Positions 1 through 9,142 of a stretch of DNA of 64,000 nt are shown piece after piece. The DNA lies in NCBI RefSeq assembly GCF_016725325.1, contig NZ_CP068083.1, positions 248,001-312,000 on the forward strand, in the 5' to 3' direction. The stretch's first letter is position 1. The number at the start of each line of letters is the position of its first letter. The position numbers and the translations under genes were made by a program. The stretch comes from Sphingobacterium spiritivorum. Lineage in GTDB: Bacteria; Bacteroidota; Bacteroidia; Sphingobacteriales; Sphingobacteriaceae. The notes under the pieces are model-generated. The model made no database searches. It saw nothing but the letters and a program-made list of their open reading frames with translations, and had not been told where the DNA came from.

Positions 1-156
1 TGTATCCCGGTACTGCTGATGTAAGGCAACAAGTGATTCACGGCTTTTTTTGATATCATAAGCTGTAGACACTTCATGCTCTGATCGCAGTAAATGTTCG
101 AGATCCACCAATACCTGTTTCATCTGCTGGTGTTTGAGCGAATTAATTCCCTTCAT
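1..156 (-). CDS. Small hypothetical protein, C-terminus outside window
   Basis: An open frame starts with ATG at 156 and runs without a stop to the window edge, giving the first 52 residues of a protein. The visible part is hydrophilic and helix-prone (many Gln, Lys, Glu, Leu), with no signal peptide or membrane segment, so it looks cytoplasmic and possibly coiled-coil. It begins 12 nt after the stop of the lipoprotein gene at 169-975 and is probably cotranscribed with it. I recognise no family from this fragment, and whether it is a real gene rests only on its open frame and tight spacing. Confidence 0.5.
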   Translation of the reverse strand, partial: MKGINSLKHQQMKQVLVDLEHLLRSEHEVSTAYDIKKSRESLVALHQQYRDT

Positions 157-168
157 ATTTTTTCCGTT

Positions 169-975
169 TTATTTAATCAAAAAATTATTAAATGGATATG
201 ACCATCCCGGAGAAGGAGTCCAGGTATCGAAATAATCTTCCTTCTTAGAAATTACTCCGTCAGGAATCGTTGATATAAAAATACCTGCAGATGTATTTGA
301 ACTCTCCAAATACAGATATACAGGTTCTCCCTCTTTTAATAATGGTTTTTTATCTGCTTTCAATACCAGAAATCTCCCTACATAATCAGAGCTCCTGACT
401 GGAGGACTCTTAACAGGAAGTACAGTATAATCTGCAGGCACTTTTCTGCTTACATTAAACACCGTATCTGTACTGATATCATAATATACCGACATAAACA
501 TTCCAAAGTCAAATTCTTTTAATTCCTGAAATACCAGATGTATAGCTTCTTCATTCGGAGCCAGTTCTTTATTGTAATTGACAAATTTGACTTTGATTTT
601 ACCCGGCTCCGGCAACACTCCTTCAATCTCGCCATTCCCCTTCATCAGTACGACCGTTTGTTCGTCAGCCGGATCCATTTTTAACAATGTAAACTTGTTT
701 GTATTTTCTTCTAATTTTATATATTGCTTCAACACTTCTGTCTTTGATGCCAGACTTACTACGCTGACTTCTACAGAATCACTCCTGATTATTTTTTTCA
801 AAATATTAAAAGGGATAGTTTCCTTACCTATTTTTATCTCATATCCTTCAGCTTGTTTGTGAGTAAACTGAACCGTACTTAATGCAGTGAACGAATTGAT
901 TTCTTCACCTTTTTGACAACCTGTGATTACTAATACAGAGATCAGTAATAAAAAGCAAACTATTTTTCTATTCAT
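169..975 (-). CDS. Hypothetical lipoprotein
   Basis: A 268-residue protein with a type II signal peptide: a hydrophobic stretch from about residue 5 ends in the lipobox ITGC, so Cys20 would be the lipidated residue. The rest is soluble, rich in beta-forming and charged residues, and has no membrane segment. I do not recognise a catalytic motif or a named family. It follows the surface lipoprotein gene at 1031-2395 on the same strand, but a hairpin terminator (984-1016) lies between them, so it is likely a separate unit or expressed by read-through. Location in the cell envelope is well supported; function is unknown. Confidence 0.8.
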   Translation of the reverse strand: MNRKIVCFLLLISVLVITGCQKGEEINSFTALSTVQFTHKQAEGYEIKIGKETIPFNILKKIIRSDSVEVSVVSLASKTEVLKQYIKLEENTNKFTLLKMDPADEQTVVLMKGNGEIEGVLPEPGKIKVKFVNYNKELAPNEEAIHLVFQELKEFDFGMFMSVYYDISTDTVFNVSRKVPADYTVLPVKSPPVRSSDYVGRFLVLKADKKPLLKEGEPVYLYLESSNTSAGIFISTIPDGVISKKEDYFDTWTPSPGWSYPFNNFLIK

Positions 976-983
976 ATACAGTT

Positions 984-1016
984 AAATAAAGCCTGCCGAA
1001 GCAGTTTTCGACAGGC
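984..1016 (-). terminator. Rho-independent terminator after the surface lipoprotein gene
   Basis: The arms 991-1000 and 1007-1016 pair (GCCTGCCGAA against TTCGACAGGC, one mismatch) around a 6-nt loop. On the minus strand a T-rich tail follows at 984-990. It sits just past the stop of the gene at 1031-2395 and would separate the TonB-receptor unit from the next lipoprotein gene. Confidence 0.75.
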
Positions 1017-1030
1017 TATATAGATTATGA

Positions 1031-2395
1031 TTAATATGTTTTCGGAGAAAACTGAGTCCATCCGAATGTCCACACCTGAGAAGGATTCGTCACAGCAGGA
1101 TCGATAGCTCCTTTGTATGAAGTTCCGGTACCGTAAGCTGGTGAAGTAGCTGTAGGACGTAAAACAAAAGGATTAAATCCGCCTGATACAGGGTAGAAAA
1201 TATTAGTTCCACCTGCTAATGCCAGATAAGACGTTGCATCAGAAGAAACTGTTGTCGAGTTGCCTGATCCCGGAGCAGTGCCATTGAATGCAGCTGCATA
1301 TCCGTGTACGACGTTGTTACTGAAATTACCTCCTGAAATGCTCTCGAAACTAGCTCCTGTAGCATAACCGGCGATGATTGAATTTTCGATATCCAGTGAA
1401 GAAGCTCTTCTCCAACGGTTACCATACTTAAGTTTAGTAGTAGCAACAGCTGCGTCTTTAATACCCAGGAATGTAAAGTTTCTCAATTTAGGATTAGTCA
1501 ATGGCAATCTTGTAGCATCACCTGCTCCATTGTTATCAGACTCTAAACCATTAGAATCAGAATTTCCACTTGAAGTACTGTTAGTAGAGTTAGGATCTTT
1601 CAGAGACAATGCATACTCAATAGTTCCGGTATATCCGAAATCAAAATCATAATCATCATCGTCATTTGAAGAAGCTACTAAATATTTCGCATTAACAGTA
1701 CCTCCGAAAAACTCAAAACCGTCATCTTTACCCCAAGATACCTGAATGTTTTCCAAAGTAGTTCCGTTACCGACACCACCTAAAGTCAGACCGTTGATCT
1801 CATTGTTTTCAGTCAGGTTATAACCTGCAAACTCAATACGCACATATTTCAAGGTACCGGAATTGTCAGCAGGATTACTTCCTCCGTAAGTTACATCTAC
1901 ACCTATAGGCGCAGGTACACCTTCGATACGTGTAGTAGCCGGTTGGTTAGTTGTCGCATTACCCAACATAATCACACCACCAAAATCGCCCGGATTGCGG
2001 CTACCCGAAGCATTAGGAGACGTAAATACAATCGGAGCAGCAGCAGTACCGATAGCATTCAACTTAGCTGTTTTAGGTACAACTAATACCCCACGGATAT
2101 TTTGAGCACCGTATACCTCGTCATTATAAGATTTCACATTACCTGAAGTAAGAAAAGTACCTGCTTCAATTGTAAGCGTTTGTCCGGGTGCTACAAAAGA
2201 AACACCATCGATCAACCATACCGTATCTTTTGACAGAAATGATTTAGTGATCAAACCATTTACATCTACAGGAACGTGTGCCTGAGGTTTAGCCGGTAGA
2301 CCCGCTTTGAAGTCTGCCTGTGGAGCCAGGTTGTCTTTGTTACATGAGGCTAATGCGATTGCGCATACAGATGCCGCGAATAAAAACTTTTTCAT
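1031..2395 (-). CDS. Surface lipoprotein, beta-helix type, partner of the TonB receptor
   Basis: A 454-residue lipoprotein with lipobox ALASC (Cys18). The body has short, glycine- and asparagine-rich turns with repeated strand patterns (for example TLKYVRIEF and TLENIQVSW) typical of a right-handed parallel beta-helix. An acidic stretch, SSNDDDDYDFDFGY at about residues 240-254, could bind a metal ion. Proteins of this type are common in Bacteroidota beside TonB-dependent receptors. Some are annotated as 'multidrug transporter', which the sequence does not support. It lies 266 nt downstream of the STN-type TonB receptor on the same strand, so I infer a cell-surface binding or accessory role for the same unknown substrate. 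Confidence 0.8.
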   Translation of the reverse strand: MKKFLFAASVCAIALASCNKDNLAPQADFKAGLPAKPQAHVPVDVNGLITKSFLSKDTVWLIDGVSFVAPGQTLTIEAGTFLTSGNVKSYNDEVYGAQNIRGVLVVPKTAKLNAIGTAAAPIVFTSPNASGSRNPGDFGGVIMLGNATTNQPATTRIEGVPAPIGVDVTYGGSNPADNSGTLKYVRIEFAGYNLTENNEINGLTLGGVGNGTTLENIQVSWGKDDGFEFFGGTVNAKYLVASSNDDDDYDFDFGYTGTIEYALSLKDPNSTNSTSSGNSDSNGLESDNNGAGDATRLPLTNPKLRNFTFLGIKDAAVATTKLKYGNRWRRASSLDIENSIIAGYATGASFESISGGNFSNNVVHGYAAAFNGTAPGSGNSTTVSSDATSYLALAGGTNIFYPVSGGFNPFVLRPTATSPAYGTGTSYKGAIDPAVTNPSQVWTFGWTQFSPKTY

Positions 2396-2661
2396 GCTTT
2401 GTTAATAATTTAATAACTTTGCTGCCTATAGACAATTTGTGAACTATGCTACTGAGCCGGACAGCAAATAACGTTCAGTAGTATAGCTTGCATAATCCCT
2501 TCACCCTTTTTTAGTTTTTACTTATCTTCCCGATTGTGTGTTTGACAATTCGCGGAACTTATTCTTCATAGGAGGATCACAGGATTATTATTTTTTGCCT
2601 GCCTCGCGCAAGCCTGTTTTTTATTTCTAACCACCTTTCAAGATGGCCTTCATATTTATTC

Positions 2662-5600
2662 CTAAAAATTGTAGGTAAAAGACAAATTAAAACGACGACC
2701 ATCCTGTTTACGGTAGGTAATGGTATCTCCGTCATCTTTGTTATAATTATTATCTCCTTTAATCAAACGAAAACCATCAGCTTCTTTTCCAGGCGTTATC
2801 ATTTCATAGGCTTCGGTATTCGTATAGAATCGTGTCCATTCGTTAAGCAGGTTAGCCATATTAAATTTGATTTCTGCTTTCTTTTTGAATAAGCGGGCAT
2901 ATATCTGAAAATCCAGCTGACGCGGAGCAAGTTCGTATTCAACCAGATTCGGACTGGTATTAGCCAGATTGGTACGAGGCCCTCTTTGATTATAACTGGC
3001 GGTAGCACCATAATAGTCTCCCCAATAACTCAATCCCAGATTCAACAACCATGGAGACTGCCCCATTAACGGACGATCCTGATCCGCACCTTTGGCCTGT
3101 ACTAATGCATTATCCTGATTAGCATCTATGTACCACGGACTAAGTGTCTTAACAGAAGATTTCAGCAGGGTACCGTTGGCATATACAAAAAATTTAGATA
3201 ACCATTCCTGAGAAGACACAAAGCTTAGATTTTTACGTACCTCCATTTCAACACCCAGATTGCGTGCAGATTCCATATTGACAAAGACGAAGTATTTCTG
3301 TGTATTCAGTCTCGGATCCATCACCAGCTCCACAGGTTTGTCCAGATGTTTATAATATCCTGTCAGCGAGATAATTTCTCCGGCACCCGGATACCACTCC
3401 AACCGGATATCGGTATTATCTACTAACGATGAAGTCATGAGTCCGCCTGAGATATTCGCATCCAGTTCATAATCATAAAAACCAAAGAAGGAAGTTTCTC
3501 TGAAATCGGGACGTATGGCTGTCCGCGAGTAACTTGCACGGACATTGAAATCATCCGTCACGCTATATGTTGCATTAACAGAAGGCAATGCTCTCCAATT
3601 TTTATCTTCAACCAGATCCCTGTACTCCAGATATTTATTGACTATACCTGAAGTTCTGTCCCAATATTCGGCCTGCTGATTATTCAGACGGTAATACTCC
3701 ATACGTACGCCATATACAAGACGCAATTTTTGCCATAACTTCTGATCAGCCATGATATAACCGGCATGATTTTTCATATCTCCGTTGAAAATCCGGCCAT
3801 TAATATTCTCCGCCCAGTAGTACGCCTGATTGATTTCTTTACCTATATTTTGAGGATCCAGGATGACTTCATAAGGTTGTTCAATAACACTGCCCCTTGC
3901 AGCAGCAGGCAGCATTCGGAATACATCCAGAGATCTGTTTTTCGACCAGCCCTGATACCCTAATTTAACCAAGGTACTGATGTTTCCTCCAGAGGCGAAT
4001 TTTTTCGAGAAATCAAACTTCCAGTTGTAATCCGTCTCATCTACATTTGTCCACATACGTGAATCTCTGGACAGATTATCTCCTCCTACTTCTGAGGACA
4101 AGCGTACATTTGGAGTTTGAAAATAAGGCTGACCGTCAATAATAGTTGTCAATCTGTATCTTAACTTACGCTCATCCAGAATCTGCTGTTCGATCTTATT
4201 GACAGCTCCCATCGCTTCCATTTTGACAGACCAGGGCAAGAGATATTCTATATTCAGCTGATGTTGTTGCAAAGACATCGCTTCAGGCAACTGATACTGC
4301 TCTTTAAACGGGGCTTGCATAAGATCCTCATAATTCAATCGGATAGCCTCATTATAGTTCGAATTGTAGGTACGGGCATACATATTCTTGGAAGATATTT
4401 TGAAATCATTCCCTTGTAATCCAATGTTAGCAACAAGACCGCTGCTGCTGTTGAAACGATAGGAAGTACCGGCACCGTTCTGCCCCAGTCCTACACTATC
4501 TATAAAATGAAATCCGCCGCGGTTTGAGCTTCTTATATTGTTGAACTTTACAATATTCTGCTCATTTCGGATATTAGCACTTGCCGCAAAGCCAAGTTTC
4601 ATTCCGTTATTCAAATCATATACACGCCCTAATGAAAAGCGGTAGTTCTGATTGGGCATTCCCTTATATTTATTCAGCCTGAGAGGTTCAGCACTCAAAC
4701 GCTTGGACTGTGCAATAGCATCAAGTGAACTGTACGGACGTGGATCATTAGGTAATAATGTGAGGTCATCTGTCTGCCCCGGAATACCCGGAGGAGGTAC
4801 TTCTACACCCGAGGTCCAGTACCAGGGAGTCATTCCGTCAGGCAGCTTGACAGAAGAGTTGTAAAACCCGATATATTCACTGTTATAGCGCTTTCCGAGA
4901 TGATAAAAATCCTTACCCAGTGTTTGCGAATTCGTTCCTGTTCCCACCTGAATAGAAGTAAAATTTTGCGTCGGAATATCCAGCGTATTTACGGATACCT
5001 GACCACCCGAAAATTCAGATGACATATCCGGTGTAGCAGTCTTGTTTACAACTACATTACTTACCATTTCTGTCGGAATGATATCGAAAGAAAAATTACG
5101 CTTATTCATGGATGTGCTCGGTATCACTACTCCGTCAAGCATCGCCTGATTATACCGCTCAGACATCCCCCTTACCACGACATTTTTATTGTCTACTGTG
5201 GTCAGACCTGTCACACGTTTCAGCACCTGCCCCATATCATTGTCAGGAGTGCGGGCAATCTGTTCTGCTGAAATACCGTCCGTAACCGATGCTGCATTTT
5301 TTTGTGCAGCATAGAGTCCGGCCACTGATGCCTTCTTGAATGAAGTATTCACGACAGCCTCTGCCAATTGAGCAGTCTGCGCCACCATAGCGATATTTAA
5401 GGCTGTAATTTCACCCGATTGCACTTGCACATTACTGATACGCTGTGTCTGGTAGGAAATGTAACTCACTTCCAAGGTATACTTTCCTGATGGAATTCTT
5501 AACGAATAACTTCCGTCTACTGCACTCTGTGCATTACGGTTTAATTCAACTATTCTGATTGTCGCATTTGGCAAGCCCAATCCCCTTTCATCAAGAATAC

Positions 5601-5982
5601 GTCCCGATACTCGTCCCGGTTGTTGAATAACCAACGGCTCAAGCATAATATAGCTCCCTACCTCCTTATAGCCGACTCCGGCCCCTGACAGGATATGCTT
5701 CAGCACTTCCTCTACTGTACTGTTTACAAATTTTCGGCTACGGGTAACTTTTTGATCCAGATTCAATTTACCGGGATCATAGGCAATAAATATCTGCTGA
5801 CCTTCCAGATGTTTTAATGCTTCGGACATATTCTTTGCCGGCACAGAAATCGTAATTTTCTTTTTTAGTAATTGGGCATTTACGCTGTTGGCCAGTAACA
5901 TTTCCATAAGGAATACCATCATCAGGCCTGAGAGTAATAGGGTTCTCATTATAAATTTGAGGTAGTATAAATTAAATTGCAT
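2662..5982 (-). CDS. TonB-dependent outer membrane receptor with N-terminal STN signalling domain
   Basis: A 1,106-residue outer-membrane receptor. After a signal peptide (about residues 12-37) come an STN domain (about 38-117), as in FecA-type transducers, a carboxypeptidase-regulatory-like domain (about 124-198), the TonB plug (about 230-335, with VVVRGMSERYNQAMLDG) and a long beta-barrel ending in an aromatic residue (TYNF). STN domains pass the substrate-bound signal to a FecR-type anti-sigma factor in the periplasm. The FecR gene and its ECF sigma factor lie directly upstream, so this is a complete surface-signalling relay. The substrate cannot be read from the sequence. The start used is ATG at 5982; ATG at 5949, closer to the signal peptide, is a possible alternative. 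Confidence 0.93.
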   Translation of the reverse strand: MQFNLYYLKFIMRTLLLSGLMMVFLMEMLLANSVNAQLLKKKITISVPAKNMSEALKHLEGQQIFIAYDPGKLNLDQKVTRSRKFVNSTVEEVLKHILSGAGVGYKEVGSYIMLEPLVIQQPGRVSGRILDERGLGLPNATIRIVELNRNAQSAVDGSYSLRIPSGKYTLEVSYISYQTQRISNVQVQSGEITALNIAMVAQTAQLAEAVVNTSFKKASVAGLYAAQKNAASVTDGISAEQIARTPDNDMGQVLKRVTGLTTVDNKNVVVRGMSERYNQAMLDGVVIPSTSMNKRNFSFDIIPTEMVSNVVVNKTATPDMSSEFSGGQVSVNTLDIPTQNFTSIQVGTGTNSQTLGKDFYHLGKRYNSEYIGFYNSSVKLPDGMTPWYWTSGVEVPPPGIPGQTDDLTLLPNDPRPYSSLDAIAQSKRLSAEPLRLNKYKGMPNQNYRFSLGRVYDLNNGMKLGFAASANIRNEQNIVKFNNIRSSNRGGFHFIDSVGLGQNGAGTSYRFNSSSGLVANIGLQGNDFKISSKNMYARTYNSNYNEAIRLNYEDLMQAPFKEQYQLPEAMSLQQHQLNIEYLLPWSVKMEAMGAVNKIEQQILDERKLRYRLTTIIDGQPYFQTPNVRLSSEVGGDNLSRDSRMWTNVDETDYNWKFDFSKKFASGGNISTLVKLGYQGWSKNRSLDVFRMLPAAARGSVIEQPYEVILDPQNIGKEINQAYYWAENINGRIFNGDMKNHAGYIMADQKLWQKLRLVYGVRMEYYRLNNQQAEYWDRTSGIVNKYLEYRDLVEDKNWRALPSVNATYSVTDDFNVRASYSRTAIRPDFRETSFFGFYDYELDANISGGLMTSSLVDNTDIRLEWYPGAGEIISLTGYYKHLDKPVELVMDPRLNTQKYFVFVNMESARNLGVEMEVRKNLSFVSSQEWLSKFFVYANGTLLKSSVKTLSPWYIDANQDNALVQAKGADQDRPLMGQSPWLLNLGLSYWGDYYGATASYNQRGPRTNLANTSPNLVEYELAPRQLDFQIYARLFKKKAEIKFNMANLLNEWTRFYTNTEAYEMITPGKEADGFRLIKGDNNYNKDDGDTITYRKQDGRRFNLSFTYNF

Positions 5983-6090
5983 AAATTTGATTATGTATTA
6001 ATGACTTCACGGTTTTTAGTACAGTTTTAAAATCAGGAGCGATCCTGTGCGAAAAGGGTTAACGATGGCAGTCGTTGACTCTTTTTTGAT

Positions 6091-7059
6091 TTAATAAACC
6101 ATCACGATATCGCCCTCCTTCCTGAATTTATTATGGTGTACAGTCGTGATGACCTCCAAGAGATCGTCCAGAGAGATTTGTTTCTGAATGGACAGTGTGT
6201 ACTGCTGATCCGCTATACGAGGATTTGTAGTCTGCAAGGTTACTCCGTAATTATTTCGGATGGTAAGCGCAAGCTCTTCGAATGAAGCCTTGTTCAGATA
6301 TGTTTTACCCGTAATCCAGGCGTTTCTGTTTTCCAGGTCAAATGATTCTGTTGTACTGTTGTCATTTGATTTATCGTAACGGATCTGCTGACCTTTGGTT
6401 AATACCCCAAGCATCTGATCATGATGCTTTACCTGCACTCTGCCTGAAAATACAGCTACAGTCTGCTCCGGCAAATCTGTATAAGACCTGATCGTAAAAG
6501 AAGTACCCAGTACCTGAGTCTGCAGCGCTCCTGAAGTAACAATAAAAGGTCTTAATGTATCACGCCTCACCTCGAAAAATGCTTCTCCATATGAAAGTTC
6601 GAGCTTTCTGTTTGTTCTATTGAAACTTGCTACATCCAGCTTAACCCGGGTCATACTGTTTAGGGTGATGACTGAACTGTCCGGAAGCAATACCTGCTTC
6701 CGCTCGCCCGCTATAGTTTCAAAAACTCTTATTTCCGGAGTGGTCGCAATATAATGTGAAGGAGTTTGATCCTGAGCTGTCATCCACCACACAATACCGA
6801 GACAGAGGAGGACGCTGGCTGCAATACTGACAACAAATTTCCAGGAGATCATAGATCCTACCTGACGTACAGTAGCACCGTCAATATGACTACAGATTTC
6901 TCCGTATATACGATGTTGAAGATTTTCAGATATGCTATGTTCCGAAAATTTTTCCCGGTCAAGCTGATCATACCAACGATCGACAAACTGACGTTCGTCA
7001 GCCGTGGCACTTCCGTCCCGATACCGTTGTATCAATAAGTTGAATATTTTAGTTTTCAC
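6091..7059 (-). CDS. FecR-family anti-sigma factor
   Basis: A 322-residue inner-membrane regulator. The first ~65 residues are cytoplasmic and would bind the sigma factor. One membrane segment follows (about residues 68-92, rich in Val, Leu and Trp). The periplasmic part contains the FecR domain (about 115-195, with GERKQVLLPDSSVITLNS) and a C-terminal DUF4974/STN-like domain (about 260-322). It lies between the ECF sigma gene (93 nt upstream) and the STN-type TonB receptor (108 nt downstream), the standard order of such Bacteroidota loci. Expected role: hold the sigma factor inactive until the receptor signals that substrate is present. Confidence 0.93.
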   Translation of the reverse strand: MKTKIFNLLIQRYRDGSATADERQFVDRWYDQLDREKFSEHSISENLQHRIYGEICSHIDGATVRQVGSMISWKFVVSIAASVLLCLGIVWWMTAQDQTPSHYIATTPEIRVFETIAGERKQVLLPDSSVITLNSMTRVKLDVASFNRTNRKLELSYGEAFFEVRRDTLRPFIVTSGALQTQVLGTSFTIRSYTDLPEQTVAVFSGRVQVKHHDQMLGVLTKGQQIRYDKSNDNSTTESFDLENRNAWITGKTYLNKASFEELALTIRNNYGVTLQTTNPRIADQQYTLSIQKQISLDDLLEVITTVHHNKFRKEGDIVMVY

Positions 7060-7152
7060 TTTTTTTGTCCCTTTTATCTGTATGTCAGCAAAAAGGATAA
7101 AAAGTACTTCAATAAATCATTAAGGTTATATGAAAGAATTATGAACAGCTAC

Positions 7153-7794
7153 CTAAGGTTTGAGCCATTCTTGCAAGGATTGCACAAAAAGTAAAAAAAG
7201 AGGGCCGTATACATCTTTTGACCGGGCAGTCAGTCCCCTCTGAAGACGTTTGGTAGCTTCGGTTAAATTGTTTTTTACGGTTTGCTCAGATAGATTAAGT
7301 CTTCTGGCAATTTCTTTAATGCTATAATGTTCCCAGCGTAACAATACGGCCTGCTGCATATTATTAGGCATTGCTTCCAGCTCCTCCTCCAATAGTTTTT
7401 CCATGGCAAGATAAGTCTCCATTTCCTCCGGATGCTGCTGTACATAATCAAACATATGCGCAGCTAGTCCATCCAACAACTTTTGCTGAGCTTTATTGGA
7501 GTTAAAAAAATCTATGAGTTTAAATTTCAGCATACCATAGAGATATGCACGCAGATTCATTTCGGTATCTAAAGCAGACCGTCGCTCCCAGAACTGAACA
7601 AACAACTCCTGAAGAATGTCTTCTGCCTGCTGCTCATCGCGAAGACGTTTTACAGCATGGATATACAGTTCTCTCCAATAACAATGGTAGATTTCGGCAA
7701 ATGCAGATCTGTCGTCTTGTTCTCTGACGGAGACCAACCATTGCTGATGTAAACGTCTTGTTTCAGGCATATGCTCCAAATGTAAAATATTCAT
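7153..7794 (-). CDS. ECF RNA polymerase sigma factor (FecI/RpoE-like)
   Basis: A 213-residue sigma-70 family protein. Region 2 is at about residues 32-75 (FAEIYHCYWRELYIHAVKRL and EDILQELFVQFW). Region 4 is at about 135-190 and includes the helix-turn-helix SIKEIARRLNLSEQTVKNNL. The C-terminus has a short hydrophobic tail. The product should direct transcription of the adjacent TonB receptor locus when released by the FecR protein encoded next to it. It is the first gene of the minus-strand locus. No clear promoter box was found upstream. Confidence 0.93.
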   Translation of the reverse strand: MNILHLEHMPETRRLHQQWLVSVREQDDRSAFAEIYHCYWRELYIHAVKRLRDEQQAEDILQELFVQFWERRSALDTEMNLRAYLYGMLKFKLIDFFNSNKAQQKLLDGLAAHMFDYVQQHPEEMETYLAMEKLLEEELEAMPNNMQQAVLLRWEHYSIKEIARRLNLSEQTVKNNLTEATKRLQRGLTARSKDVYGPLFLLFVQSLQEWLKP

Positions 7795-8186
7795 ATTAAG
7801 CCAATATTAAAAAATCATACCGTATACATTATATAGCAGTCAGGACGAAGACGATATGAAGATAAGGACAGAAGAAAATAACAAGAAAAAAACACAGCGA
7901 CACATTGTAACATACTTGTTTCAATCATTAAAATATCTTGTCAGTATGCATTATTTTAGTAATTTCATAACTAATTAAGCTCGCTTACTATCCCCCATCA
8001 AAGCGCAGTAATCCCACCTATGATATCTAACGCTTAAAATTGATCTGTCTGTATGATTTAACTTGTTCTCCATATGTTAAAGCTGTGCTCAAACTTAGCT
8101 ACAAATAAAAAAAAATATTAATTGTATATTTTTTTCATTTTAAAGAATTTATACGTAACTTACATATGTAAAAAATTATATGACCT
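7795..8186. other. Divergent intergenic region, no gene seen
   Basis: A 392-nt AT-rich gap between the minus-strand sigma factor gene and the plus-strand gene at 8187. It should hold both promoters. I looked for the TAnnTTTG -7 box on both strands and found no clear match. There is no convincing ORF, tRNA or hairpin terminator. Confidence 0.6.
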
Positions 8187-8786
8187 ATGGATACATATAA
8201 CCAACATTCAACCTTAAAACAATATTTCAACAGCGTTGTATCTTTAGACCAGCCCGTTCATTGGCGGGAGTATTACCGCATATCAAAACTTGTTGCATAT
8301 ATGCTTTTGGAAAAGCTCAGGATGGATAATTATGATTCAGGGGTACATATGGACATTAACAATACTGCATTTGTAAAGACATCTATCAATGCCTATTATC
8401 ATCTCGGTATAGCTCTTGAAATAGGGCTGAATGGTATGATTGACAATGCACACAACACAATTTCTTATCCCAGAAGTCAAAGGGTACAAGGAGCTTCACT
8501 CAAGCAGAAAACTCAGAATCTGCTTCAACTTGCAGACGAAATCGGATTGTTCAATAAAAACAGAATGGATTTTCAACGTTTCACAGATTATGAAAATTTA
8601 AGACAGGTATTGTTACATCTGAGTGATATTATCAAGTGGAACGAACGCCATCCCTATCCGGAAAGCTCCACCACCTTATCAAAACTAAGTAATAAAATTC
8701 CGTTTTTAATTTTCAACGGTTCACATATTACACAGATGGTTCAGCCTCTGTTTGATTTATTGGAAAATGAAATCGAAAAGAACTAA
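8187..8786 (+). CDS. Hypothetical protein with HEPN-like R-x4-H motif
   Basis: A 199-residue soluble, predominantly helical protein without signal peptide or membrane segment. I do not recognise a named family. Residues 137-158 read as a helix containing Arg139-x4-His144 (RQVLLH) followed by WNERHPYP. The spacing R-x4-H occurs in HEPN-fold RNases, and a W-x-x-R-x-P element after the last helix occurs in some HEPN-like proteins, so a HEPN-type fold is possible but unproven. It stands alone: the sigma factor upstream is divergent and a repeat-rich gap follows, so no antitoxin-like partner is adjacent. The ATG at 8187 is the first in frame. Confidence 0.75.
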   Translation: MDTYNQHSTLKQYFNSVVSLDQPVHWREYYRISKLVAYMLLEKLRMDNYDSGVHMDINNTAFVKTSINAYYHLGIALEIGLNGMIDNAHNTISYPRSQRVQGASLKQKTQNLLQLADEIGLFNKNRMDFQRFTDYENLRQVLLHLSDIIKWNERHPYPESSTTLSKLSNKIPFLIFNGSHITQMVQPLFDLLENEIEKN

Positions 8787-9142
8787 GAAAAGATAATTCT
8801 TTTAGGAGCTGTTTCAGCAACTCCTTATTATAATACTTATGTAAATCAGTATAACAGAAATAGTCAGCGGGGATACCCCATTTCTGGCGCAAGCGTCCGC
8901 TTGTGCCTGCTACTTTTATCGGTTCAGGAACAAGTTCTTCTCTCTTTTTTAAGGAGAGATCCCGGTTTACCGGGAGAGAGGTTAAAGACTGATATGACAA
9001 GCATATGCTTCTACTACTTAGTGCTACCCTATATTTTAAAATAAGACCCAAAATTCACGTTAATTAATAAAAAAGTCAGCAGGGACGCCAACTGACGCAG
9101 TGAAGGATTGCCTTATGATGCGGTTAAAACTGTTAAACAATA
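8787..9142. repeat. Repeat-rich intergenic region with REP-like palindromes
   Basis: A 356-nt gap with several imperfect palindromes: 8886-8907 (GGCGCAAGCG against GCTTGTGCC), a CTCTC/GAGAG plus CCCGG-TTTA-CCGGG double hairpin at 8938-8983, and GGACGCCAACTGACGCAGTG at 9084-9103. Close relatives of the last two occur at 38280-38400, and of the double hairpin also at 42060-42720, so this is a dispersed repeat family. A minus-strand ORF crossing it (8728-9051) looks like a by-product of the repeats. Confidence 0.7.

Noticed and set aside
8728..9051. Minus-strand ORF of 107 codons
   Set aside because: It overlaps the end of the 199-residue gene and runs through REP-like palindromes, so it looks like a by-product of repeat sequence.
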